Below, piece by piece: positions 19,522 through 27,759 of a stretch of DNA of 38,348 nucleotides (position 1 is its first letter; each line of letters opens with the position of its first letter). The translations under genes and the position numbers were made by a program. This stretch comes from Xanthomonas boreopolis (GTDB taxonomy: Bacteria; Pseudomonadota; Gammaproteobacteria; Xanthomonadales; Xanthomonadaceae), in contig BNBA01000036.1 in the NCBI GenBank assembly GCA_014654535.1, positions 1 through 38,348 on the forward strand. The letters run 5' to 3'. The notes under the pieces are model-generated. The model was not told where the DNA came from and did no database searches. It saw only the letters and a list, made by a program, of their open reading frames with translations.

Positions 19522-21558
19522 CTAGCGCGAAGGCGCAGGCATGGAGTCCCCCGCCTCCGGCACCTCGGCCGGGAACAAGGCATGGCGCAGGCCGACCAGG
19601 CCCATCAGCGCCTCGTCGCGCGCCTTGCCGGGGGCGACGCTGCCGACGCGGCCCAGCGAGGCGTCCAGGCGCTCGCGCAGTTGCGCCGGGCCCGGCAACG
19701 GCCGGCGTGCCCGCGCCTGGCGCCGGTAGTGCGCGGCGACCTCGTCGAGGATCGCGTCCACCGCGTGCATGCTGCGCTCGGGCAGTTCCAGGCGCGCGCG
19801 CCGCAGCTGCAGGATGTTCAGGCCGACGCGGATCTCGCCGAGCATGTCGACCGAGGCGAGGTCGCTGCCCTCCGGCGTAGCGGCCAGGCGCGGCGCGAGC
19901 AGGCCGAGCAGATCGAGCATGCGCGCGGCGAAGCGGCGGCGGTCCTGCTGGCCGCGGCCTTCGGCGGCCTCGGCCAGGGTGGTCCAGCCCTGGCGTACCA
20001 GTCGCCGCGCGGTCCACTCGGCGCCGACCGAGCGGAACAGGCGGGTCAGCACCACCGCGAAGCCGATGCCGAGGATCATCGCCACCGATGAATTGACGAA
20101 GCTCTGGATGTCGGCGCTGTAGGTGTTCTGCACGCTCAGCAGCGCCACCAGGTTGACCGTCAGCGGCAGCGCGATGAGCGCGGTCTTGGGCCGGTGCAGC
20201 ATCAGGCCCAGCGGCAGGAACACCGCCGCGAGCACCAGCACCAGCATGCCGAAGTCGTGGATCGCCGGGAAAATCCCGAACTGGTAGACGCCGGCCACCA
20301 GGCTGGCGACTGTGGCCCAGAGCAGGAACGAGAGCATGCTCGGCGCGGGGTCGTCCTGCGCGGCGAAGAACGCCGCCGTCACCGCGGCCATCATCGCGCC
20401 CATGCCGCCGCCTTCCCAGCCGATGCCGATCCACAGCACGCAGTACGCCATCAGCGCCGCGCCGGCGCTGAGCGCGGAGAACAGCGTCATGCCGTAGTCG
20501 ACATGGCGCGCCGGGCCGATCCGCTCGGTGCGGATGCGATAGTGGCTGGTCTCGCGCGGCGAGGTGCCGTGCTCGATCGCGTCGCCCAGCGTGCGGCAGT
20601 CCTGCCACAGGTCCAGCAGTTCCTCCAGCCGCAGCAGCAGCGAGGCCAGCAGCAGCCGGTCGAAGTCGCGGTCGATCTCGGGCTTGAGCGCGGCTATGCG
20701 CTGGCGCAGCGCCGCGTACTGGCCGAGGCCGGCGTCGGGCGGGACGTCCAGCCAGGCCGCGATGTCGGCGATCAGCGGCTGCAGGTCGGCCGGCAGCGCC
20801 CGGCCGCGGGCGCGCAGCGCGTGCAGGCGGTCGGCGATCGAGTTCAGCGCCGGCAACAGCAGCAGCATGCGCTCGCGCAGGTGCTCCATCGCGCGGGCCG
20901 CTTCCGCGTGGCGCGGGTCGTCGTGGCGGACGAACTCGATCAGGGTCTCGAACTGCACCAGGTCGGCGGCCAGGCGGTTGCGCGGGCCGGCCGCGTGCCC
21001 GCGCGCCAGGATCTCGCGGCACCATTGCGCCGCGTCGCGCATCCAGCGGTCCACCTGCGTGGCCAGCATCGGCCGCACCGAGGCCGGGAACACCAGCGCG
21101 GCGAACAGCACCGCCACCACCGTGCCGAGGACGATCTCCTCGCAGCGCGCCACCACGGTATCGAAGATGGTCTCCGGCGCGGTCACCGCCGGGAAGCCGA
21201 TGAAGGCGGCGGTATAGCCGGCCAGCATGAAGGCGTAGCCGCGCGGGCCGCGGTCGAGCAGCGCCAGGAACAGGCACAGCGACAACCACAGCGACATCGC
21301 CGCGCTCAGCAGCAGCGGGGTCTCCACCAGGTTTGGCAGCATCACCAGCGTGGCCACGCCGGCGATCAGCGTGCCGGCCACGCGGTACAGGCCCTTGGCG
21401 CGGGTCGGCCCGAGCATCGGCTGGGTGACGATGTAGACCGTCGCCATCGCCCAGTACGGGCGCGACAGGTTGCCGGCCAGGGCGATGTACAGCGCCGCGA
21501 TCGACGCCAGGAACGTCTTGACCGAGAACAGCCAGGCCTGTCTGTCCAGCAGCAGCAT
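19522..21558 (-). CDS. FUSC-family membrane protein (aromatic acid / fusaric acid efflux pump)
   Basis: This 678-residue inner-membrane protein has two blocks of membrane segments (about 10-165 and 350-490), each followed by a soluble helical part, the layout of the FUSC / AaeB family. SRPYWAMATVYIVTQP near the N terminus is the characteristic family string. It is thought to pump aromatic carboxylic acids or similar compounds across the inner membrane. It is the last gene of an operon MarR regulator - DUF1656 - HlyD adaptor - outer membrane factor - FUSC, which supplies all parts of a tripartite exporter. ATG 21558 is chosen; a GTG directly before it (21561) is equally placed behind GGGGG. 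Confidence 0.88.
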   Translation of the reverse strand: MLLLDRQAWLFSVKTFLASIAALYIALAGNLSRPYWAMATVYIVTQPMLGPTRAKGLYRVAGTLIAGVATLVMLPNLVETPLLLSAAMSLWLSLCLFLALLDRGPRGYAFMLAGYTAAFIGFPAVTAPETIFDTVVARCEEIVLGTVVAVLFAALVFPASVRPMLATQVDRWMRDAAQWCREILARGHAAGPRNRLAADLVQFETLIEFVRHDDPRHAEAARAMEHLRERMLLLLPALNSIADRLHALRARGRALPADLQPLIADIAAWLDVPPDAGLGQYAALRQRIAALKPEIDRDFDRLLLASLLLRLEELLDLWQDCRTLGDAIEHGTSPRETSHYRIRTERIGPARHVDYGMTLFSALSAGAALMAYCVLWIGIGWEGGGMGAMMAAVTAAFFAAQDDPAPSMLSFLLWATVASLVAGVYQFGIFPAIHDFGMLVLVLAAVFLPLGLMLHRPKTALIALPLTVNLVALLSVQNTYSADIQSFVNSSVAMILGIGFAVVLTRLFRSVGAEWTARRLVRQGWTTLAEAAEGRGQQDRRRFAARMLDLLGLLAPRLAATPEGSDLASVDMLGEIRVGLNILQLRRARLELPERSMHAVDAILDEVAAHYRRQARARRPLPGPAQLRERLDASLGRVGSVAPGKARDEALMGLVGLRHALFPAEVPEAGDSMPAPSR

Positions 21559-21648
21559 CACCGGCCCCCGTGTCCAAGGGAGGCGATGGCGACGATCCGG
21601 GCGAGAGGGGAAAGCGGCATTTCGGTCTCGGGATATCTCAGTGGAACA

Positions 21649-21669
21649 GCTCCCCCCGGCAAGGGGAGC
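21649..21669. other. Hairpin in the efflux operon spacer
   Basis: GCTCCCC (21649-21655) and GGGGAGC (21663-21669) form a perfect seven-pair stem in the 180-base gap between the outer membrane factor and the FUSC gene. It could lower or separate expression of the last gene; otherwise the gap holds nothing recognised. Confidence 0.4.
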
Positions 21670-21741
21670 GCGGCGGCAGCCGCCAGGGATCGGGGCGTGC
21701 CGGGAGAGGGCGCAAGGATCGCCAGGCGATCCTCGGGAGCT

Positions 21742-23193
21742 TCATCGCGCATGCGAGGAAGCGTCCGCCTCCTCCCAGCCGCCGCCGAGGGCGAGGAACA
21801 GCTGGATCTGGTCCTGCGCCACCTGCGCTTCGGCATTGGCCAGGGCGATGTCGGCGCTGGCGAGGGTGCGGTCGGCGTCCAGGCTGGACAGGTAGGGATT
21901 GCGCCCGGCCTGGTACAGGCGCCGGTTCTGCCCGGCGGCCAGGTCGGCCTGGCGCTGCGCCTGCTGCAGCGATTGCAGCCGCTGCAGGTCCTGCGCGTAC
22001 TGGCTGAGCGCGGTCTGCGCTTCGCGCAAGGCCTGCAGCACGGCATGGTCGAACTGCGCCACGGCCGCATCGGCACCGGCCTCGGCGGCGCGTACCCGCG
22101 CATGCGCCGCCTTGCCCGGGATCGACCAGGAAATCAGCGGACCGAAGCCGAACATCTGCGTGGCCGGGCTGCCGAAGGTTTCCAGGGTGCCGATGGCGCC
22201 GACCGAGGCGCCGAGGCGGATCTGCGGATACAGGTCGGCAGTGGCGACGCCGATCCGGGCCGTCGCCGCGGCCAGCCTGCGCTCGGCCTCGCGCACGTCG
22301 GGCCGGCGCGCGAGCAGGGCGCGGCCGTCGCCGATCGGGATCGGCCGGTTGATCTCCGGCGCCTGCCGGCAGTCGGCCACGCCCTCGGGCAACTGGCCAG
22401 GGGTGCGGCCGAGCAAGGCGGCGAGCTGATACTCGGCGGCTTCGCGCTTGGCGCGCAGCGGCGGCAGCGCCGCTTCCAGCGTCGCCACCTGGGCCTCGGC
22501 GCGCGCCAGGTCGGGCGGCGTGCCACGGCCGGCGGCGACCAGGCGCTGCACCACGGAACGCCCGCGCTTTTGCAGTTCGACCGAGTGCTCGGCCACCGCC
22601 AGCTCGTGGTTGGCATGGCAGATGGCGACGTAGTTGCCGGTCACGCGGGCCACCAGGGCCATCCTGGCCAGGTCGAGCGCGGCCTGCGCCGCCTCGCTGT
22701 CGGCGCGCGCGGCCTCTTCGCCGCGGCGCAGCTTGCCGAACATGTCGAACAGGTAGGACACGCCGGCCTTGGCGTCGCCCAGGTTCATCACCGGCAGTTG
22801 CTCCTCGTGCAGCAAGCTCTCGCCGGAGATGCGCGCGCGCTGGGCGGACGCGTCCACCTCGAAGTCGGGGCCGGCGGCGTCCTCGGCGACCTGGTACATC
22901 GCGTCGGCCCGGCGCAGGTTGGCGGCGGCGACCTTCAGCTCGACGTTGTCGCGCAGCGCGGCCTGCACCAGCGCGTCCAGCACCGGCGAGCGGTACAGCG
23001 ACCACCAGCGCTCCGGCAGCGGCGCGCTCGGCTGGACCCGGTCGTTGCCGGTGTCCAGGAAGGCGCCGTTGGCCTCGGGGCGCGCATAGGCCGCGTCCTT
23101 CGGGATCGCGTAGTCCGGGCCGACCGTGGTGCAGGCGGCCAGGCTCGCCAGCAGGAGCGCCGCGGCCGACCGGCGCGCGAACGCGAGCTTCAT
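21742..23193 (-). CDS. Outer membrane efflux lipoprotein, NodT type
   Basis: This 483-residue protein has a lipoprotein signal with the lipobox LAAC (Cys at residue 21) followed by TTVGPDY, the standard start of NodT-type outer membrane factors. Two OEP (TolC-like) repeats follow, with WWSLYRSPVLDALVQAAL in the first and RPDVREAERRLAAATARIGVA plus DLYPQI in the second. It forms the trimeric outer-membrane channel for the HlyD/FUSC exporter. Its ATG overlaps the end of the adaptor gene by four bases, so the two are translationally coupled. Confidence 0.92.
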   Translation of the reverse strand: MKLAFARRSAAALLLASLAACTTVGPDYAIPKDAAYARPEANGAFLDTGNDRVQPSAPLPERWWSLYRSPVLDALVQAALRDNVELKVAAANLRRADAMYQVAEDAAGPDFEVDASAQRARISGESLLHEEQLPVMNLGDAKAGVSYLFDMFGKLRRGEEAARADSEAAQAALDLARMALVARVTGNYVAICHANHELAVAEHSVELQKRGRSVVQRLVAAGRGTPPDLARAEAQVATLEAALPPLRAKREAAEYQLAALLGRTPGQLPEGVADCRQAPEINRPIPIGDGRALLARRPDVREAERRLAAATARIGVATADLYPQIRLGASVGAIGTLETFGSPATQMFGFGPLISWSIPGKAAHARVRAAEAGADAAVAQFDHAVLQALREAQTALSQYAQDLQRLQSLQQAQRQADLAAGQNRRLYQAGRNPYLSSLDADRTLASADIALANAEAQVAQDQIQLFLALGGGWEEADASSHAR

Positions 23194-24119
23194 GGCCGCG
23201 CTCCGGCGCCGCGGTCCGGCAGGATGTTCACCGTGGCGGTGCGGCCGGCGATCAGCCGCACGCCTTCCGGCACTTCGTCCAGCGCGATCCGCACCGGGAT
23301 GCGCTGCGCCAGCCGCACCCAGTCGAAGGCCGGGGTGACGTTCGGCAGCAGGCTGCTGCCGTCGCTGCGGTAGCGGTCCTCGATACCGACCGCGATGCTC
23401 TGCACGTGCCCGCGCAGCACGCCCGGCTCGCCCATCAGGTGGACCTCCACCGGCTGGCCCGGGTGCACGCCGCGCAGGCGGGTTTCCTCGAAATAGCCGT
23501 CGACCCGGAACGAGCCGGTGTCGAGCACCGCCAGCACCGGCTTGCCGGCCACGACGTAGTTGCCGGCGCGCACGGTGCGGTCGTTGACGCGGCCGGCGCT
23601 CGGGCTGCGCACCAGCGTGCGCTCCAGGTTCAGCGCAGCCAGGTCGGCCGCGGCCTGCGCAGTCTGCACCGCCGAGCGCGCCGCCTGCAGGGCGGATTCG
23701 GCGGCCTGCAGCTTGGCGCGGCGCACTTCGGCGTCCTCGGTGGCGACCAGGTCCTTGAGGCTGCGGTCGCGCGCGATCTCGCGGCGCAGCTGGGCCGCGC
23801 TGGATTCGGCCTGGGCGACCGCGGCGCGGCGTTCGGCCAGCGCGGCCCTGGCCTGGTCCAGCGCCAACCGGTAGCGGGCGTGGTCGACCACGAACAGGAC
23901 CTGGCCCTGCTTCACCTCGGCGTTGTCGGCGACCTCGACCCGCTCGACCAGGCCGGACACGTCCGGCGCCACCTGCACCACGTCGGCCGACACGTGCGCG
24001 TCGCGCGTCCACGGCTCGTCCATGTAGTAGTGCCACAGGTGCCGGAGCACCAGCAGCGCGACCACCACCATCGCCAGGGTCAGCAACGCCGGCCCGGCCG
24101 CCTTCGTCAGAGTCTTCAT
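23190..24119 (-). CDS. HlyD-family membrane fusion protein (AaeA/EmrA-like)
   Basis: This 309-residue periplasmic adaptor has one N-terminal membrane anchor (about 9-26), a biotinyl-lipoyl-like first half (DAHVSADVVQVAPDVSGLVERVEVADNAEVKQGQ), a coiled-coil hairpin (about 85-150) and the second half with LVRSPSAGRVNDRTVRAGNYV and a beta barrel. It links the FUSC pump to the outer membrane channel. It overlaps the DUF1656 gene at its start and the outer membrane factor at its end by four bases each, which confirms one operon. Confidence 0.92.
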   Translation of the reverse strand: MKTLTKAAGPALLTLAMVVVALLVLRHLWHYYMDEPWTRDAHVSADVVQVAPDVSGLVERVEVADNAEVKQGQVLFVVDHARYRLALDQARAALAERRAAVAQAESSAAQLRREIARDRSLKDLVATEDAEVRRAKLQAAESALQAARSAVQTAQAAADLAALNLERTLVRSPSAGRVNDRTVRAGNYVVAGKPVLAVLDTGSFRVDGYFEETRLRGVHPGQPVEVHLMGEPGVLRGHVQSIAVGIEDRYRSDGSSLLPNVTPAFDWVRLAQRIPVRIALDEVPEGVRLIAGRTATVNILPDRGAGARP

Positions 24120-24325
24120 GGTTGCGTCCAGCGCAGGAGGGAGAACAGGCCGCCCAGCAGCACGATGTAGAGGGCGAGGTTGAACAGCGGCGGATGCCAG
24201 ATATGGCGATAGGCGCCGAGCCGGGTGAGCGCGTAGCCCAGCGCGCCGGTCAACAGGTACGCGAACGTCATCAACGCCAGCAGCGTCGGGATGAACACGC
24301 CGTAGAGACTGAATTCTCCGAACAT
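24116..24325 (-). CDS. DUF1656 small membrane protein (AaeX-like)
   Basis: This 69-residue protein has two membrane segments (about 10-32 and 46-64) and begins MFGEFSLYGVFIP, the typical start of DUF1656 proteins. Members accompany FUSC/HlyD exporters, like AaeX with AaeAB, and have no proven function. The start at 24325 fits the family length; an in-frame ATG at 24361 would add 12 polar residues without family resemblance. Confidence 0.85.
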   Translation of the reverse strand: MFGEFSLYGVFIPTLLALMTFAYLLTGALGYALTRLGAYRHIWHPPLFNLALYIVLLGGLFSLLRWTQP

Positions 24326-24404
24326 CGTCGTCTGTGTTTCTTTCGGTTGCGGAACGGGCAAGCCGCGGCATGCGCCGCGCCTGCGGGAGGGATCGGGCGA
24401 TGGA

Positions 24405-24845
24405 TCAGTCGTGCTTTTCGCTGGCGTCGCCGATCAGGCGCCACAGCTTCAGCACGGCCTCGACCTCGGCGGGCGAGAGCGTGCCGAGCACGTCCCGGCG
24501 CAGCTCCACCAGCCGGGCCTCCAGCTGGCCGACCAGCGCCTGGCCGGCCTCGGTCAGCCACAGCTGGTTGGCGCGGCGGTCGTGGGCGTCGCACTCGCGT
24601 CGCACCAGGCCCTGCTCGCCGAGCCGGTCGAGCAGGCGCACCAGCGACGGGCCTTCCATGCCCAGCTTCTGCGCCAACGCGACCTGGCGGATGCCGCCGC
24701 CGGAGCGGCCGATCAGCAGCAGCGGCGCGGTGCAGGCGCCGGAGATGCCGAACGGCTCGAGCGCGGCATCGACCAGCCGCTGCCATTGCCGGCTGGCGAG
24801 CAGCAGGCCGCTGCTGAGCTGGGTGAGGGGAGGGAGCGTGTCCAT
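24405..24845 (-). CDS. MarR-family transcriptional regulator
   Basis: This 146-residue protein has the MarR winged helix: helix-turn-helix with QVALAQKLGMEGPSLVRLLDRL (about 54-75) and the wing with VRRECDAHDRRANQLWLTEAG (the DxRxxxL pattern). MarR regulators usually repress an adjacent exporter and release DNA when a phenolic compound binds, which fits its place at the head of the efflux operon. Two Cys are present (C38 and C85) but no redox role is evident. It is separated from DUF1656 by 79 bases on the same strand. Confidence 0.9.
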   Translation of the reverse strand: MDTLPPLTQLSSGLLLASRQWQRLVDAALEPFGISGACTAPLLLIGRSGGGIRQVALAQKLGMEGPSLVRLLDRLGEQGLVRRECDAHDRRANQLWLTEAGQALVGQLEARLVELRRDVLGTLSPAEVEAVLKLWRLIGDASEKHD

Positions 24846-24856
24846 CGGTGATCGAT

Positions 24857-24885
24857 AGGATGCTACTGTTTCAGGAATGAATCAA
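24857..24885 (-). promoter_or_regulatory. Candidate promoter and MarR operator
   Basis: On the minus strand TTGATT (24885-24880) and CATCCT (24862-24857) are 17 bases apart and point to the MarR gene. The palindrome TTCA-GGAA-TGAA (24870-24881) lies in the spacer and could be the regulator's own site. Both are weak matches. Confidence 0.3.
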
Positions 24886-24986
24886 CTCGGGCGCGCGTCG
24901 GCGAGCCCTCCGGTTCGTTGCCGTTCATTCCCGGCGACGATCCGGTCACTCGGGTACCATGCACGCCCCGTAACGGGTGCCGTCGC

Positions 24987-25592
24987 ATGAACGATTCCAA
25001 GAAAGACAACGCCTCCCCCGTCACCCAGGCCCAGGCCGAAGAGGCCGTGCGCACCCTGCTGCGCTGGGCCGGCGAGGACCCGGCCCGCGAAGGCCTGCTG
25101 GATACCCCGCGCCGCGTGGCCGAGGCCTACGGCGACTGGTTCAGCGGCTACCGCGAGGACCCGCGCGCCTACCTGGAGCGCACCTTCGAGGAAGTGGCCG
25201 GCTACGACGAGCTGATCGTGCTGCGCGACATCGAGTACGAAAGCCATTGCGAGCACCACATGGCGCCGATCATCGGCAAGGTCCACGTCGGCTACCTGCC
25301 TGCGGGAAAGGTGGTGGGCATCAGCAAGCTGGCGCGCGTGGTCGAGGCCTACGCGCGCCGCTTCCAGGTGCAGGAGAAGATGACCGCGCAGATCGCCCAG
25401 TGCATCCAGGACGTGCTGCAGCCGGTCGGCGTGGGCGTGGTGGTCGAGGGCTCGCACGAGTGCATGACCACCCGCGGCATCCACAAGCGCGGCGTGTCGA
25501 TGGTGACCTCCAAGATGCTCGGCAGCTTCCGCGAGGACGCGCGCACCCGCGCCGAGTTCCTGCGCTTCATCGAAGTGGGCGGCAAGCGTTGA
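24987..25592 (+). CDS. folE: GTP cyclohydrolase I
   Basis: This 201-residue enzyme converts GTP to 7,8-dihydroneopterin triphosphate, the first step of folate and also of queuosine / 7-deazaguanine synthesis. The zinc ligands are C88 and H91 in [10 protein letters not shown] and C159 in [10 protein letters not shown], exactly 22 positions lower than C110, H113 and C181 of the E. coli enzyme. [21 protein letters not shown] is the GTP-binding core. The downstream JetA-like gene starts 22 bases after its stop, so cotranscription is likely. It is divergent from the MarR-led efflux operon. Confidence 0.95.
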   Translation: MNDSKKDNASPVTQAQAEEAVRTLLRWAGEDPAREGLLDTPRRVAEAYGDWFSGYREDPRAYLERTFEEVAGYDELIVLRDIEYESHCEHHMAPIIGKVHVGYLPAGKVVGISKLARVVEAYARRFQVQEKMTAQIAQCIQDVLQPVGVGVVVEGSHECMTTRGIHKRGVSMVTSKMLGSFREDARTRAEFLRFIEVGGKR

Positions 25593-25614
25593 TGCGGTCG
25601 ATGTCGTTGTCGGC

Positions 25615-27084
25615 ATGAAGCACGCGGCACGGATCGCCCATTACCGCCAGTTGCGCGACCAGCCGCTGTGGAAGCTGCTGGCCGCCGACCATGCGCCCGA
25701 GCTGATCGGCCTGCTGCAGACCCTGCTGCTGGACGGCGAGCGCCGGCTCGGCGCGGCGGTGCTGCACGAGCGCCTGCAGCGCCAGCTCGACGCGCTGCGC
25801 GCCGAGGAACTGTCGCGCGAGCTGCCGCGCACCGCCCAGGCCTACATCGCGCACTGGCTGGCGCAGGGCTGGCTGGAGCGGCGCCTGCCCGAAGGCGCGG
25901 CGGAAGAGGAATACGAACTCTCGCGCGCTGCCGGGCAGGCGATCCGCTTCATCGCCGGATTGCGCGAATACGGCTCCACCGCCACCGAGAGCCGGCTGTC
26001 GCTGGTGATCCAGCAGCTGGTGCAGCTGGCCGGCCAGACCGAGTCCGATCCGGACGCGCGCCTGGCCGCGCTGCGCGCCGAGCGCGAGCGCATCGACGCG
26101 GAGATCGAGCGCGTGGCCGCCGGCAAGGTCGCCGCGCTCGACGGCAAGCGCGCGCTGGAACGCACCCGCGACCTGATCCAGCTCTCCGACGAGCTGGTCG
26201 AGGACTTCCACCGCGTGCGCGACGATTTCGAGCGGCTCAACCGCGAGTTCCGCGAGCGCATCATCGACGACGAGGGCGCGCGCGGCGACGTGCTGGAGAA
26301 GCTGTTCGACGGGGTCGACGTGATCGCCGAGAGCGAGGCCGGGCGCACCTTCCAGGCATTCTGGAACCTGCTCAACGACCCGCAGCAGAGCAGCCAGCTC
26401 GACGCCGCGCTGGAAGCGCTGCTGGCGCGCGGCTTCGCGCGCCGGCTGGACCGCCGCGAGCGGGCCTTCCTGCGCGGGCTGACCACCACCCTGCTGGAGC
26501 GCGGTGGCGAGGTGCACACGGTGATGCAGCACTTCGCGCGCAGCCTGCGCGGCTTCGTGCAGAGCCGCGGCTACCTGGAGCAGCGCCGCCTCAACCAGTT
26601 GCTCAAGCAGGCCCAGGCCGAGGCCTTGCCGTTGCGCGAGAAGCTGCACGCCACCGCCGCCACCGGCTACACGTTGCCGCTGAGCGGCGCGCGGCTGCGC
26701 TCGCTGTCGCAGTGGCGGCTGCACGACCCGCGCGTGGTGCAGATCGACGGCAGCATCGAGTTCGCCGACGAGGCCGAGATCTCGCTGGACAGCATCGGCG
26801 ACCTGGTCGCGCAGTCGGAGATCGACGTGCGCGCGCTGCGCCAGGACCTGCACGACCTGCTCGGCCGGCACCCGCGCCTGAGCATCGGCGACACGCTGCG
26901 CCAGCGCCCGGCCGCGCAGGGCCTGGGCAGCGTGATCGGCTACCTGTCCCTGGGCACCCGCCATGGCATGGTGATCCAGGACCAACACGAGACCGTGCAG
27001 TGGGAGGGCGGCGACGGCGCCACGCGGCGCGCGCGCATCCCGCTGGTGTGGTTCACCCAGGAGAAACGCGATGAACTGGTCTGA
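25615..27084 (+). CDS. jetA: JetA / MksF-like kleisin subunit (DUF3375)
   Basis: This 489-residue protein matches the DUF3375 family, the kleisin-type subunit JetA of Wadjet (MksF in MksBEF condensins), which bridges the heads of the SMC protein JetC. It is almost entirely helical: a winged-helix-like N-terminal region ([19 protein letters not shown]), long charged coiled coil (about 140-225, [21 protein letters not shown] and [13 protein letters not shown]), and a C-terminal part with [18 protein letters not shown]. It overlaps jetB by 14 bases, and jetC follows, the standard order. A bare ATG at 25615 follows folE with no strong ribosome site. Confidence 0.85.
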   Translation: MKHAARIAHYRQLRDQPLWKLLAADHAPELIGLLQTLLLDGERRLGAAVLHERLQRQLDALRAEELSRELPRTAQAYIAHWLAQGWLERRLPEGAAEEEYELSRAAGQAIRFIAGLREYGSTATESRLSLVIQQLVQLAGQTESDPDARLAALRAERERIDAEIERVAAGKVAALDGKRALERTRDLIQLSDELVEDFHRVRDDFERLNREFRERIIDDEGARGDVLEKLFDGVDVIAESEAGRTFQAFWNLLNDPQQSSQLDAALEALLARGFARRLDRRERAFLRGLTTTLLERGGEVHTVMQHFARSLRGFVQSRGYLEQRRLNQLLKQAQAEALPLREKLHATAATGYTLPLSGARLRSLSQWRLHDPRVVQIDGSIEFADEAEISLDSIGDLVAQSEIDVRALRQDLHDLLGRHPRLSIGDTLRQRPAAQGLGSVIGYLSLGTRHGMVIQDQHETVQWEGGDGATRRARIPLVWFTQEKRDELV

Positions 27085-27748
27085 TCGGGCCGAGCCGGCC
27101 GATCCCAAGGGCGAGGAACGCAGCGGCGAGCTGTTCCTCGGCGATACCGGCACGCTGCCGTTCGACGCGCGACGCGCGCTGTGCCAGCTGCTGGCCGGAC
27201 CGAGCGTGGACGCGCAGCGCCACGGCGCGCTTTGGCAGGCGCTGTTGCGCCACGAGGCCGACATCCGCCGCGTGCTGTGCGAACTGTTCCTGGAACTGGT
27301 GATCGACCGCGAGGACGGCGTGGCGTTCGCGCGCCAGGCCGATACCGCCGAGCTGGAATCGCCGACCCTGCTGCGCAGCGCGCCGCTGACCTTCATCGAG
27401 TCGGTGCTGCTGCTGTTCCTGCGCCAGCAGCTGGCCGAGGCCGACACGCGCGGCGAGCGCGCGGTGGTCGAGGAAGCGCAACTGGTCGAGGCGCTGTCGG
27501 TCTACGAGCGGCACCTGTCCACCGACCGCGCCGGCTTCGCCCGGCGCGTGGCGGCGGCGATCAACAAGATGCGCGAGAACCAGCTGCTCTCGCGCCTGCG
27601 CGGCAGCGAGGACCGCTACGAAGTGTCGCCGGTGCTCAAGCTGCTGTTCTCGGCCGAGGAAGTGCAGGCGCTGGCCGAGGCCTACCGCGAGCTGCGCGAG
27701 GGCCGCGCGGTGCTGCGCGACGACGAAGAAGCCGAGGCCGAGGCTTGA
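27071..27748 (+). CDS. jetB: JetB / MksE-like subunit (DUF4194)
   Basis: This 225-residue protein matches DUF4194, the kite-type subunit JetB (MksE), which binds the kleisin JetA and contributes to DNA binding. Tandem winged-helix character is visible, with an [26 protein letters not shown] segment and a C-terminal [21 protein letters not shown]. It starts inside the end of jetA and ends 11 bases before jetC, so the three proteins are made together. Confidence 0.85.
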   Translation: MNWSDRAEPADPKGEERSGELFLGDTGTLPFDARRALCQLLAGPSVDAQRHGALWQALLRHEADIRRVLCELFLELVIDREDGVAFARQADTAELESPTLLRSAPLTFIESVLLLFLRQQLAEADTRGERAVVEEAQLVEALSVYERHLSTDRAGFARRVAAAINKMRENQLLSRLRGSEDRYEVSPVLKLLFSAEEVQALAEAYRELREGRAVLRDDEEAEAEA

Positions 27749-27759
27749 GCGAGGACCGC

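Noticed and set aside
20194-23373. A 1059-residue open frame on the plus strand over the efflux operon
   Set aside because: It spans several real minus-strand genes and their junctions and has only low-complexity Arg/Gln/His sequence.
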